Origin: CAYJVP01 sp964373615
GTDB lineage: Bacteria; Patescibacteriota; Patescibacteriia; UBA9934; GWF2-40-263
Reading direction: 5' to 3'
Assembly: GCA_964373615.1 (NCBI GenBank)
Contig: CAYJVP010000022.1
Coordinates: forward strand, 1-15,832
DNA: 15,832 nt
Both the position numbers and the translations under genes were made by a program. The notes beneath the pieces were generated by a model. The model was not told the DNA's origin, ran no database searches, and saw only the letters and a list, made by a program, of their open reading frames with translations. Positions 5,937 to 14,900 of this stretch are shown here, one piece after another; the stretch's first letter is position 1, and each line of letters begins with the position of its first letter.

Positions 5937-5965
5937 AGTGTACCGCGTGCGCACTGAAAGCTCAA
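5937..5965 (-). promoter_or_regulatory. Promoter of pilB
   Basis: On the minus strand TTGAGC (5960-5965), a 17-bp spacer and TACACT (5937-5942) form a good housekeeping promoter. Transcription should begin near 5930, giving a leader of about 16 bases with no Shine-Dalgarno sequence. The -35 overlaps the stop codon of the upstream membrane-protein gene. Confidence 0.7.
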
Positions 5966-6942
5966 CTATTTTTCCACCATCGATGGAGTTTTGCCTGGAT
6001 CCCTTCACGCTTTTGCGCTTGGCGATAGTACAGCAACCAAACCGTGTATTGAAAAGCGGTCATGAGACCATTGGCAACGATAAACAGAATGATCATGAGC
6101 AGCGCGCCAATGACCGCACTGCCGATGTAAAGTCCACCACTGCCGAGAAACGCGGATGTCACAAGCAGTATCATCGTTGCCACAAACAGAACCGCGACCC
6201 CCACGAGCGAGAAGGCGATGACGGCAAGCGAGACGAGGAAGGTCATGAGCCCAAGCTCGAGCATGACCACCCAATGACGCCGGAAAAGTCCGATAGCTTT
6301 TTCCGCGGCAGGGAGCGGGTGATGATCGCGCTCGACCACATCAACAATGGACAAGAGCGAAAGGAGGTTGACCGCGATGAGGCATGGGAAAAAAAGGACA
6401 AACGTCACCACGTAGAACACGCCATAGAGGAGTGTTGGCTCTGTGAGATAGAGCACAAGCGGGAGGGTCGTGGCCATCACGAGCACGACCGTGAGCGCCT
6501 TGGTCACAAGATCGATCGTCAGAACGCGCCAGAAAAAATGTTCGCTTCGATGCAGGAGGGTGGACCATGTTTGCGTTTTTTTCCCACCCGCCTGAAGAAC
6601 GAGAAGCGACTGAGAGCGCACCCCAAAAACCAGGACGAGAAGGCCAATAAGAATAAAGATGGTCAAGAGAACCTGTTGACGCCACGGTTCCATGAGAGAA
6701 AACCATCGTACGTATTCACGGAAGCTTTCGTAGCCCATGAAACTTCCTGCCAGGAGCTGTGCGAGGATGTCTCGACTGGCGCTGATGCGATCAAAGGCAC
6801 GCAGTCCCGTTTCAAAGACGCCGCCCGTGGACACCACACCGGCGAAGATGCCAAAAACCCAAAGAGATTTACGTTCCCAAACAATGCGCCATGCATCTTT
6901 CAGGAGCTGCCGGTAGATCCCTTTGGGTTTTCGTTTGAACAT
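5962..6942 (-). CDS. Multi-pass membrane protein, uncharacterised
   Basis: The product is 326 residues. The start ATG at 6942 has a perfect AAGGAGG two bases upstream, and the longer frame before it overlaps ftsH. It opens with a basic cytoplasmic segment (MFKRKPKGIYRQLLKDAWRI). About six or seven hydrophobic helices follow, including SLWVFGIFAGVVSTGG, LLTIFILIGLLVLVFGV, LYGVFYVVTFVLFFPCLIAV and a long stretch near the C-terminus ending FQYTVWLLYY. The tail is basic. I know of similar unnamed proteins in Patescibacteria but cannot assign a function. It starts 28 bases after ftsH, so it is probably in the S1-ftsH operon, which hints at membrane quality control at most. Confidence 0.85.
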   Translation of the reverse strand: MFKRKPKGIYRQLLKDAWRIVWERKSLWVFGIFAGVVSTGGVFETGLRAFDRISASRDILAQLLAGSFMGYESFREYVRWFSLMEPWRQQVLLTIFILIGLLVLVFGVRSQSLLVLQAGGKKTQTWSTLLHRSEHFFWRVLTIDLVTKALTVVLVMATTLPLVLYLTEPTLLYGVFYVVTFVLFFPCLIAVNLLSLLSIVDVVERDHHPLPAAEKAIGLFRRHWVVMLELGLMTFLVSLAVIAFSLVGVAVLFVATMILLVTSAFLGSGGLYIGSAVIGALLMIILFIVANGLMTAFQYTVWLLYYRQAQKREGIQAKLHRWWKNS

Positions 6943-6970
6943 ATCCTCCTTCGTGTGCCACTTCTCTCCC

Positions 6971-8788
6971 CTATGTTGTTTGAAACAACGCCTCAAATTC
7001 GTCTTTCTCAATCGTCTCTTTTTCGAGAAGAATTTTTGCGATGCGATCAAGGTGGGCGCGTTCCTTTTTGAGTATAGCACGAGCGGTCTCCATGGCGCCA
7101 TGCACGAGCGCGCTGATTTCCTCGTCAATTTTTTCCGCGAGTTTCTCGGAGTAGTCGCGCGATTCGTGGATCTCGCGGCCAAGGAAGATAAGCTCTTCCT
7201 GCTCGCCAAACGTGCGCGGGCCGAGCGCTTCGCTCATGCCGTAGCGGGTCACCAGTTGGCGCGCGAGCTTCGTGGCTTTGCGCAGATCATCGGAAGCGCC
7301 AGTGGTGATGTCGCCGAACACCTCTTTTTCCGCAACGTACCCGCCGAGCATGACCGCCAGGTCATCAATGAATTCAGCGCGCGCATGCATTTTTTTGTCC
7401 TCGGTCGGGAGCTTCAGGGTGTAGCCGGCCGCGCGTCCACGGCTGATGATGGAAATTTTATGCACCGGATCCGCGTTGGGGAGCATATGAGCGACGAGCG
7501 CGTGTCCGCCTTCGTGGTAGGCCGTGATTTCTTTTTCTTTCGGTGAGAGGATGTGACTTTTGCGCTCTGGCCCAAGCAGCACTTTTTCGATCGAGTCGAG
7601 AACATCCTCGAGCGTCACGATTTTGCGGTTTAGTCGCGCGGCGCGAATCGCGGCTTCGTTTAAGAGGTTTGAGAGGTCCGCGCCGGAGAAGCCCGGGGTC
7701 CGCTCGGCCACGCGGCGCAGGTTGATGGCTTCCTCAAGCGGTTTGTTGCGAGCGTGGATTTTCAGGATCTCCTCGCGTTCATTGATGTCTGGAAGATCAA
7801 GGACCACGCGACGGTCAAACCGTCCCGGACGCAAGAGCGCGGGGTCGAGCACATCTGGACGGTTGGTAGCCGCAATCACGATGACGCCGATGTTCGGATC
7901 AAAGCCGTCCATTTCGACGAGAATCTGGTTTAAGGTCTGCTCACGCTCATCATGGCTTCCGCCGAGTCCTGCGCCACGTTGTCGTCCGACCGCGTCGATT
8001 TCATCAACAAAAATGATGCAGGGCGCGCTTTTTTTCGCTTTGGCAAACAGGTCGCGCACGCGCGCGGCGCCGACCCCGACAAACATCTCCACAAATTCCG
8101 ATCCGCTGATGTGGAAGAACGGCGCGTTGGCCTCCCCGGCCACGGCGCGCGCCATCATCGTCTTTCCCGTGCCTGGTGGACCCATGAGAAGCACGCCCTT
8201 CGGAATCTTTGCGCCAAGCTCAATGAACTTTTTCGGGTTCTTCAAAAACTCAACCTCTTCCATCAGTTCTTCCTTGGCCTCTTTGGCACCCGCCACATCC
8301 TTGAAGGTGAGACGATCTTTGGTTTTTCCGGAAAATTCTCTGGCGCTCGATTGCCCAAAGGACATGGCTCGCGCGTTTGCGCCCTGCAGCTGACGAATCA
8401 TGAACCAGAAGATGACGATGAGAAGCAAGAGTGGAAGAAGCGACGGGAGGATGACGCCAAAAAGGTACGCCTGACGACTCTCATCCTCGACGCGATACTC
8501 GACGCTTGCGAGCTGCTCTGGCGTGACGCCGAAGGTTTCCAGCAATTCCGGCAGGGACGCTTCGCTTTCCTTGCGTGTGGTTTCTTTTGTGCCGTCTTGG
8601 AGCGTCACGTGAATGTCGCGTCCGGACACCGCGACCGTTTTTGCCTGGCCGTTTTGGATGTGCTCGACAAGGGTCGACATGTCGATTTCCGTTGGTTTTT
8701 CTGACCGCAGGTTGTACGTCGAAAAGATGGCCCCGAGAACGAGGATCCCCAGAAGAAAGAGGATGATGTTTTTGGAAAGAGGTTTCAT
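6971..8788 (-). CDS. ftsH: ATP-dependent zinc metalloprotease FtsH
   Basis: FtsH is a membrane-anchored hexameric AAA+ protease that degrades misfolded membrane proteins and short-lived regulators. The 605-residue protein has an N-terminal membrane helix (about 8-24), a periplasmic domain and a second helix (about 108-131). The AAA domain has Walker A GPPGTGKT (203-210), Walker B IIFVDEID (258-265) and the second region of homology ATNRPDVLDPALLRPGRFDR. The M41 protease domain has HEGGH (425-429), with the third zinc ligand at the second Asp of GASDDL (about 501). All key residues are present and the length is typical. It follows S1 by 18 bases on the same strand. Confidence 0.98.
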   Translation of the reverse strand: MKPLSKNIILFLLGILVLGAIFSTYNLRSEKPTEIDMSTLVEHIQNGQAKTVAVSGRDIHVTLQDGTKETTRKESEASLPELLETFGVTPEQLASVEYRVEDESRQAYLFGVILPSLLPLLLLIVIFWFMIRQLQGANARAMSFGQSSAREFSGKTKDRLTFKDVAGAKEAKEELMEEVEFLKNPKKFIELGAKIPKGVLLMGPPGTGKTMMARAVAGEANAPFFHISGSEFVEMFVGVGAARVRDLFAKAKKSAPCIIFVDEIDAVGRQRGAGLGGSHDEREQTLNQILVEMDGFDPNIGVIVIAATNRPDVLDPALLRPGRFDRRVVLDLPDINEREEILKIHARNKPLEEAINLRRVAERTPGFSGADLSNLLNEAAIRAARLNRKIVTLEDVLDSIEKVLLGPERKSHILSPKEKEITAYHEGGHALVAHMLPNADPVHKISIISRGRAAGYTLKLPTEDKKMHARAEFIDDLAVMLGGYVAEKEVFGDITTGASDDLRKATKLARQLVTRYGMSEALGPRTFGEQEELIFLGREIHESRDYSEKLAEKIDEEISALVHGAMETARAILKKERAHLDRIAKILLEKETIEKDEFEALFQTT

Positions 8789-8806
8789 ACGCCCGATCTG
8801 TGTCTT

Positions 8807-9973
8807 TTATTCTGTTTTTGCTTCCTCGATTTGGCTTTCCTCCGGAACTTCCGCTTCGGTTTCCTTTGGCTCATGGATCGCTTTGATCGAGAGTCCAAGA
8901 CGATGTTCCTTGGGTTCAATCGAGACGACTTTAAAGTCGAGCGTGTCTCCTGCCTTGCCGATCGTCGTGACGTCCGCGACCGGTTTTGCTGAGAGTTCGG
9001 ACACGTGGGCAAGGCCGTGGATTTCCGGGTCGAGTTCGACAAAGAATCCAAACGGGTTCACCTTGAGCACCTTTCCTTTCACGATGTCGCCCACCTTGAA
9101 TTTTTCGTGAACGCGCGTCCATGGATCTTCGACCAGCTTGCGGATCGACAGGAAGATCTTGCTTCCTTCGATGCCGATGATTTCGGCCTTCACCTGCTCG
9201 CCGACTTTCAAGAGGTCGCGTGGGTGGTCAATACGCTGCCAGGCGATCTCGCTTATGTGCACAAGCCCTTCGAGCGTATCGAATTTTACGAACGCGCCGA
9301 AGTCCGCAAGCGCTGTGACCTCGCCCTCGATGATATCGCCCACTTTGAAGCGAGAGATGGTATCCTTCTGACGCTCTTCCCACACCGCCTTTTCCGAGAC
9401 GATCAATTTATTGTCATGCTCGTTGACATCGATGACGCGCACGTCCATGGATTCCCCAACGTATGTTTTGAGCTTCTCGAGGATTTTTGTTTTGTCCCCT
9501 CCCGTGACGCGCGGGTAGTGATCCGGGGACAGTTGGGAGACGGGAAGAAACCCGGTGATGTGATTGACGGAGACGATGAGGCCACCCTTGTTGGCCTCGA
9601 GGATTTTAATCGCCATAACCTCGCCGGTTGTGAAGAGCTTGCGCAATTCTTCCCAGGCGCGCCGTTGTCCGGCAAAGCGGAACGATAGTTCGACATCGCC
9701 ATTTTCGTTTTCGAGATCAATGACCGTTGCTTCGACGCCATCGCCAGCCTTGAGATTTTTGTAGATAGCGGACTCGGCGAACAATTCGCGGCCACGCACG
9801 ACCCCGGTGGTGACCCCTTCGATGTCAATGCGCACCTCGCGACGGCTCGCGGAGATGATCTTGCCGGTTACGACATCCCCGACTTTCGGGACTTTCAAAT
9901 ACCCACCGTCGGTGAGGAGTTTGCCAAATGCGGAATCCTCCTTGATCTGCTTGGCGACTTTCTTGGTTGCCAT
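8807..9973 (-). CDS. rpsA: 30S ribosomal protein S1, four-domain form
   Basis: S1 binds mRNA and helps its loading on the 30S subunit. The 388-residue protein contains four S1 OB-fold repeats, at about 31-99, 114-195, 211-279 and 294-365. The third and fourth are the most canonical (ADFGAFVKFDTLEGLVHISE, NPFGFFVELDPEIHGLAHVSE). A Lys/Glu-rich tail follows. E. coli S1 has six repeats; four is common in other phyla. There is no clear Shine-Dalgarno sequence before the ATG. It has its own promoter at 10048-10076 and is the first gene of the probable S1-ftsH-membrane protein operon. Confidence 0.93.
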   Translation of the reverse strand: MATKKVAKQIKEDSAFGKLLTDGGYLKVPKVGDVVTGKIISASRREVRIDIEGVTTGVVRGRELFAESAIYKNLKAGDGVEATVIDLENENGDVELSFRFAGQRRAWEELRKLFTTGEVMAIKILEANKGGLIVSVNHITGFLPVSQLSPDHYPRVTGGDKTKILEKLKTYVGESMDVRVIDVNEHDNKLIVSEKAVWEERQKDTISRFKVGDIIEGEVTALADFGAFVKFDTLEGLVHISEIAWQRIDHPRDLLKVGEQVKAEIIGIEGSKIFLSIRKLVEDPWTRVHEKFKVGDIVKGKVLKVNPFGFFVELDPEIHGLAHVSELSAKPVADVTTIGKAGDTLDFKVVSIEPKEHRLGLSIKAIHEPKETEAEVPEESQIEEAKTE

Positions 9974-10047
9974 AATGGTCCGGCAGGCGGAGGCCGAGCA
10001 GGAGCCCGGTTTTGGCCCGACGGGGTTAGGGGTAATAAGGTGGGTGG

Positions 10048-10076
10048 ATGGTATCCCGAGCCGACAGTCTTGGCAA
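10048..10076 (-). promoter_or_regulatory. Promoter of the S1-ftsH operon
   Basis: On the minus strand TTGCCA (10071-10076), a 17-bp spacer and TACCAT (10048-10053) fit a housekeeping promoter. The leader to the S1 ATG at 9973 would be about 68 bases and GC-rich, without a Shine-Dalgarno sequence. S1 mRNA is often autoregulated through its leader, but no specific site is identified here. Confidence 0.55.
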
Positions 10077-10110
10077 GTCCGGTTTACAGCAGTCTTTTGG
10101 CAGGAGGCCC

Positions 10111-10139
10111 TTTTAGAGCTTCTCGATTTAGGCTATCGT
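10111..10139 (+). promoter_or_regulatory. Weak promoter upstream of the helical hypothetical gene
   Basis: TTTTAG (10111-10116), a 17-bp spacer and TATCGT (10134-10139) make a moderate promoter. The expected transcription start (about 10146-10148) coincides with the ATG at 10148, which suggests a leaderless or almost leaderless mRNA. Confidence 0.4.
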
Positions 10140-10147
10140 GTTCGCAT

Positions 10148-10825
10148 ATGTCCCACCCCCACCAATCCCTTTTGCGCGAATATAAATACGCGATCGATCA
10201 CCTCGTGCCGAGCGTGCCCAAGGAGGTCAAAGACGAAGCGACAAAAATGTACGCATCGCTCACCACGAACGAACAGGCGACCGAAGAGCAAATCGTGGAA
10301 GCTCTCGCAAAAACAGGAAGGAAAGAGTATCCGCACCGCCACGCGTATCACGAGCTCACCCAAGAAGTGGCGCGCGCGAAACTTCTCAAGATGGTGAGCG
10401 AGCACGTGGAGCCGGGCGTGCAAAAAAAGCTCGCCAAACTTTTGGAAACCGGCGCGAGTCTTGAAGAGATCGTGCGCAGCGCGCTGTTTGAGGAGCAATT
10501 TTCTCCGGAGGAGCGCTATCAGATCCAGGATGGGATCATGGATGCCGAGGAACATTTGCGGGAAGAACTTTCTTCAACGATCGAAACGCAAAAGTCCGCT
10601 TACGATGCGTTGGTTTTGAAATACCAGTCGCAGATGGAGGAAATTCAAAAGCATATTGATCGCTTGAAGGAGCTTGCGAACAAAGGTCCAAAATGGAAGG
10701 ACGAGATCCTCGACAAAGCTCGATTGATCGAGAGCGGATGGGCCGTGACGGAAAAAGACCCGGAGCTAGAAACGGTTAAAAAGGAGATCGAATATTGGCG
10801 CGGGACGCTCGGAGAAGAGGTCTGA
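10148..10825 (+). CDS. Helical hypothetical protein
   Basis: The product is 225 residues and I do not recognise it. It is highly charged, largely alpha-helical, and has a coiled-coil-like stretch at about 132-180 rich in Glu, Lys and Leu (LKYQSQMEEIQKHIDRLKEL). There is no signal peptide, membrane segment or catalytic motif. The frame is open upstream to 10040, but that part overlaps the divergent promoter region, and ATG 10148 begins the protein-like sequence. It has no ribosome-binding site, consistent with a leaderless transcript. The downstream gene has its own promoter, so this is probably a separate transcription unit. Confidence 0.75.
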   Translation: MSHPHQSLLREYKYAIDHLVPSVPKEVKDEATKMYASLTTNEQATEEQIVEALAKTGRKEYPHRHAYHELTQEVARAKLLKMVSEHVEPGVQKKLAKLLETGASLEEIVRSALFEEQFSPEERYQIQDGIMDAEEHLREELSSTIETQKSAYDALVLKYQSQMEEIQKHIDRLKELANKGPKWKDEILDKARLIESGWAVTEKDPELETVKKEIEYWRGTLGEEV

Positions 10826-10834
10826 CTCCCCGCC

Positions 10835-10863
10835 TTGTTTTTGGCTCCCCTTTGTGATACATT
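10835..10863 (+). promoter_or_regulatory. Promoter of the MBL-membrane protein-gyrA cluster
   Basis: TTGTTT (10835-10840), a 17-bp spacer ending in TGA, and TACATT (10858-10863) give a promoter with an extended -10 (TGATACATT). Transcription should begin near 10869, about 25 bases before the ATG at 10894. Confidence 0.7.
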
Positions 10864-10866
10864 GAG

Positions 10867-10888
10867 CGCGTCATTTTAGACGCGTTTT
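10867..10888 (+). other. Hairpin with T-tract in the short leader before the MBL gene
   Basis: CGCGTC (10867-10872) and GACGCG (10879-10884) pair around a 6-base loop, and TTTT follows directly. It lies at or just after the predicted transcription start. It could cap and protect the 5' end of the gyrA-cluster mRNA, or terminate transcripts arriving from the helical-protein gene. Sequence alone does not decide. Confidence 0.5.
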
Positions 10889-10893
10889 CCGTT

Positions 10894-11535
10894 ATGAACA
10901 TCTCCTGGCACGGACTTTCCTGCTTTGAAATCACTTCAAAAACGCCAGACGGCGAGGTGGTCCTCGTGATCGATCCGTACGACAACGCGACAGGACTCCG
11001 CTTCCCGCGCACCCTGACCGCCAACATCGTGGCCGTGAGCCACGATGCCGAAGACGCGAACAACACGTCGGCTGTGCAGGGCGATCCGTTCGTGGTCGAT
11101 ATGCCTGGCGAATACGAGGTGCAGGGGATGTTTGTGTACGCGCTTCCCGCGTCACTCCAAAAGGGCGGACGCGACCACAGGATTTTTCGCGTCGAACAGG
11201 AAGGGATGCGGCTGGCGCACCTGGGCGCTTTGGACAGAATTTTGACGGATGAGGAGCTGCAGCAGCTTAACAATATTGACATTTTGATGATTCCGGTTGG
11301 CGGCGGTCGCGTGCTCACGGCCAAACAAGCGGTCGAGGTGATTGGCCAGATTGAGCCACGCGTGGTGATTCCTATGACGCATGCCGTCCATGGGGTGAAG
11401 GAGTCTTTTGGAAGCGTGGATGGATTTTGCAAAGAACTTGGCGTGTGCCGACGCGAGGAGGCCACGAAATACAAAGTGTCGCGCAAAGACCTCCCCGAGG
11501 AGGATATGCTCATCATGGCGCTGCAACGCGCATAG
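10894..11535 (+). CDS. Metallo-beta-lactamase-fold protein with degenerate metal site
   Basis: The 213-residue protein resembles the UlaG-like branch of the metallo-beta-lactamase fold (COG2220). Shared features are MNISWHGLSCFEI, a DPYD segment, PGEYEVQG (71-78), HLGALD (109-114) and LMIPVGGG. The family metal motif is HxHxDH. Here it is SHDAEDANN (49-57): the first His and the Asp remain but the other two His are Ala. The later ligand positions are partly kept (His109, His163). Metal binding and hydrolase activity are therefore doubtful. It is two bases upstream of the small membrane-protein gene and belongs to the gyrA cluster. No substrate can be named. Confidence 0.8.
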   Translation: MNISWHGLSCFEITSKTPDGEVVLVIDPYDNATGLRFPRTLTANIVAVSHDAEDANNTSAVQGDPFVVDMPGEYEVQGMFVYALPASLQKGGRDHRIFRVEQEGMRLAHLGALDRILTDEELQQLNNIDILMIPVGGGRVLTAKQAVEVIGQIEPRVVIPMTHAVHGVKESFGSVDGFCKELGVCRREEATKYKVSRKDLPEEDMLIMALQRA

Positions 11536-11537
11536 GT

Positions 11538-11897
11538 ATGGTTACATCCGACGACATTGTGATCAAACAGATGCCGCATGAACAGCGGGTGAAATTTTAT
11601 GTATGTGTAGGAGGGACGATGGTCATCGTTCTTGTGGGCTGGGTTCTGACCATGCGCGATCAGATTTCCCAGGTGTCGTTTATCGCATCAACGCCGGTCC
11701 TCCAGGACGTGAAGGAGGGCATTCAACAGATCACCGCCGAGGTGAAAGCAAACACAAACGCACCGGCCGCCGAACTCGAGGCAGCCGTGAACGCCATCAT
11801 GGAACCCGTGGTCGAAGGGGTGGAACAGAGGCAGGAAGTCCAGGATATCGTCGGCGAAATCATGGCGGAGTCGTTGAGTGATGGAGTGGCTCCGTGA
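11538..11897 (+). CDS. Small single-span membrane protein
   Basis: The product is 119 residues, unrecognised. The preferred ATG lies two bases after the upstream stop. A short cytoplasmic start (MVTSDDIVIKQMPHEQRVKF) is followed by one hydrophobic helix at about 21-38 (VCVGGTMVIVLVGWVLTM). An extracytoplasmic helical tail rich in Glu, Ala and Val comes next. The end overlaps or lies four bases before the gyrA start, so the genes are translationally linked. The orientation, with basic residues before the helix, suggests N-in topology. Confidence 0.7.
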   Translation: MVTSDDIVIKQMPHEQRVKFYVCVGGTMVIVLVGWVLTMRDQISQVSFIASTPVLQDVKEGIQQITAEVKANTNAPAAELEAAVNAIMEPVVEGVEQRQEVQDIVGEIMAESLSDGVAP

Positions 11898-11901
11898 AGG
11901 T

Positions 11902-14900
11902 ATGGCGAAAAAGAAAGAAGAACAATTTCCAGATGAGGTTGGCGCAGACATTGCGGTAGGGAAGCTTGAACCGCGCGACATCTCAGACGAGATGCGCGAC
12001 GCGTATTTGGATTACGCCATGTCCGTGATTGTCTCGCGTGCCCTGCCGGACGTGCGAGACGGCTTGAAGCCCGTGCATCGCAGGATTCTCTATTCCATGT
12101 GGTCAACGGGGTTGCGTGCGAATGCGCGTTTCAAAAAATGCGCGACCGTGGTCGGCGACGTGCTTGCCAAATATCATCCCCACGGCGACTCGGCTGTCTA
12201 CGACTCGCTTGTGCGTCTGGCGCAGGATTTTTCTATGCGCTACCCGCTCGTGAAGGGTCAAGGAAATTTTGGTTGTTTCACAAAAGACACGAGGGTGCGA
12301 TTGACAGACGGTCGTGACGTCAGTTTTGAAACCCTCTGCGAGGAGGCGAGGGTCGGCAAGCAGAACTACACCTACACAGTTAACCAGAAGGGCTTGATCG
12401 CCGTTTCGAAGATCAAAAACCCGCGTCTGACAAGAGAGAAAGCGGAGCTTGTGAAGGTTGTGCTGGATAACGGGGCGGAGATTCGCTGCACTCCGGATCA
12501 TCGTTTCATGATGCGCGACGGTTCGTACCGGCAGGCGGAGGCGCTTGAGGCAGACGATTCCCTCATGCCGATGTACACCCGGCTTTCAGAAAAGACCGAT
12601 CGTTTGAATCGCGACAACTATCTTCTCGTCCTCCAGAATGCGACCGGCGAATGGATGCCGGCGCACCATCTGGCGGACCGTTACAACCTTTCGACGGGCG
12701 CGTACGGGGAGTCGGCCGGCCGAGTCCGGCATCACGTTGACTTCAACAAACTCAACAATAATCCGGACAACATTCGTCGGATGCGGTGGGGCGAGCATTG
12801 GAAAATACATTATTCCCATGCCGCGGCCCAACACCAGGATCCGGAGTACCGACGCAAGATTGCGGCTGGTCGAAAAGCATTTTGGGGTGATCCCCACAAC
12901 CGAAAGCGCCAAGCGGACCTCATGTCAAAACGGAACCTCGAGAACTGGAAAGATGCGGATTATCGCTCCCGGATGAGCCAGGAGTTGAGCCGTATCAACA
13001 AGGAGCATCATCAGGCGCATCCGGAGCTGGGCAAGGCATTCGGAGAGCGCACCGCGCAGCGTTTAAAGGCATTGTGGCAAACGCCCGAATATAAAACGTT
13101 GATGCGTGAGAGGATCACGCGCGCGAACCAAAGTCGGCTGACCAACGCAACGGGCCGGAAAAAGTTTTTGGCTATCTGCATGAGAGCCCTTGAAGAGTGT
13201 GGCAGCTTAACGGCCGAAACGTATGAATGGTGTCGGCTTCGGGTATATCCGCATGGCGCGGCGCCGCTTTGGGCCACAGGGCTTCGTAAGCATTTTCAGA
13301 ATAACGTCGAGCTGGTGCTCCATGCCCTCAATGGGAATCACCGCGTTGTTCGTGTTGAGCGTCTGGCCGAGCGCGAGGACGTTTATGATCTTACGATTGA
13401 CGGCACGCACAACTTTTGCCTGGCAGCCGGTATTTTCGTCCACAACTCGCTCGACGGGGATTCCGCGGCCGCGTATCGCTACACGGAATCCAAACTCGAG
13501 GGGCTTGCCGAGGAATTGCTTGCGGACCTCGAAAAAAACACGGTCCACTTTCGTCCGAATTTCGACGGGGCGCACGAGGAGCCCGCGGTGCTTCCGGGCA
13601 AACTCCCCAATCTCATTCTCAACGGCACGCTTGGGATCGCCGTGGGCATGGCGACCAGTATTCCTCCGCACAACCTGACCGAGGTGTGCGACGCGGTGAT
13701 ACACCTCATCGAGAAACCGGATGCGACCATTGACGGGCTCATGGAATTTGTGAAGGCCCCGGATTTTCCAACCGGGGGGCTCATCTACAACGTGAACGAC
13801 ATCAAACAGGCCTATGCCACAGGCAAGGGCGGGATTGTCACGCGCGCCAAAACGGAAATTGTCGAAGACAAGAAGGGGAACTTCCGTATTCTCGTGCACG
13901 AGATTCCGTACCAAGTGAACAAGGCGACCCTCCTTGAGAAGATCGCCACGCTGGTCCGAGAGAAAAGGATCGAGGGGATCAAGGATCTGTGGGACGAGTC
14001 CACCAAGGACGGCGTTCGGATCGTCGTCGAACTTAAAAAAGACGCGTTCCCCAAAAAGATTTTGAATCGTTTGTTTCAGCTGACCCAGCTTCAGGACACG
14101 TTTCATGTGAACATGCTGGCTTTGGTCGATGGGATCCAGCCGCGCATTCTGAACCTCAAGATGATTCTTGAGGAATATCTCAAACATCGATACGACGTCG
14201 TGCGTCGGCGCACCCAGTTTGATTTGGATCGCGCCCAGGAACGCGCTCATATTCTCGAGGGTCTCAAGATTGCGCTTTTGCACATCGACAAAGTGATCGA
14301 GACGATCAAAAAGTCAAAGGATCGCGACGACGCGCGTGAGAATCTTGTGAAACGGTTCAAACTCTCCGACGTGCAGGCGACGGCGATCCTTGAAATGCGC
14401 CTGCAGCAGCTTGCCAATCTCGAGCGATTGAAGATCGAGCAGGAGTACGAGGAGAAGATGAAACTGATCGCCGAACTCGCATCGATTCTGAAGTCCGAGA
14501 AAAAATTGAGGGGGATCGTAAAGGACGAGGTGGTGGCGATGAAAAAAACCTATGGCGATGAGCGGCGCACGGCGATCGTGAAACAGGGCGTCAAGGATTT
14601 TTCGATGGAAGACATCATTCCAGACGTGCCAACGGTCGTCATGATTACGCGCGGCGGTTACATCAAACGTGTGTCTCCGGACGCCTTTCGCACCCAAGAG
14701 CGCGGCGGCAAAGGGGTCATGGGACTCACCACAAAAGAAGAAGACGAGGTCGAAGACCTGTTTTCGACGACCACGCACCGCGACCTGTTGTTTTTCACCT
14801 CGCGCGGTCGAGTGTTTAAACTCAAAACTTATGACGTGCCGGAAGCCAGCCGCACAGCCAAAGGGACCGCGCTCGTCAATTTCTTGAATCTGGCGCCAGG

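Larger units (their letters stand above)
12274..13446 (+). other. GyrA intein, 391 residues, HNH type
   Basis: The in-frame insert splits KGQGNFG from SLDGDSAAA, a motif that is continuous in ordinary GyrA. It starts with Cys (CFTKDTRV) and has a block-B-like TPDH at 73-76. It ends with block F DVYDLTIDGTHNFCLAAG and FVHN, with Ser as the first extein residue. Cys1, the block B His, the penultimate His and the terminal Asn are all present, so splicing should work. No LAGLIDADG motif is seen; an HNH motif (153-180) and helical repeats (188-286) occupy the endonuclease region. The site is 12 residues upstream of the mycobacterial GyrA intein site (between the catalytic Tyr and Thr). Confidence 0.95.

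Noticed and set aside
5932..7071. Plus-strand open frame (379 codons) antisense to the membrane-protein gene
   Set aside because: Its composition (runs of His, Glu, Lys, Arg) mirrors hydrophobic codons on the other strand. The minus-strand gene has a perfect ribosome-binding site and clear membrane helices.
9974..10040. S1 autoregulatory hairpin in the leader
   Set aside because: Several GC-rich partial pairings exist, but none is clearly favoured, and I could not match a known S1 operator.
13207..14283. Minus-strand open frame (358 codons) within gyrA
   Set aside because: Antisense to conserved GyrA sequence, with no independent start signals.
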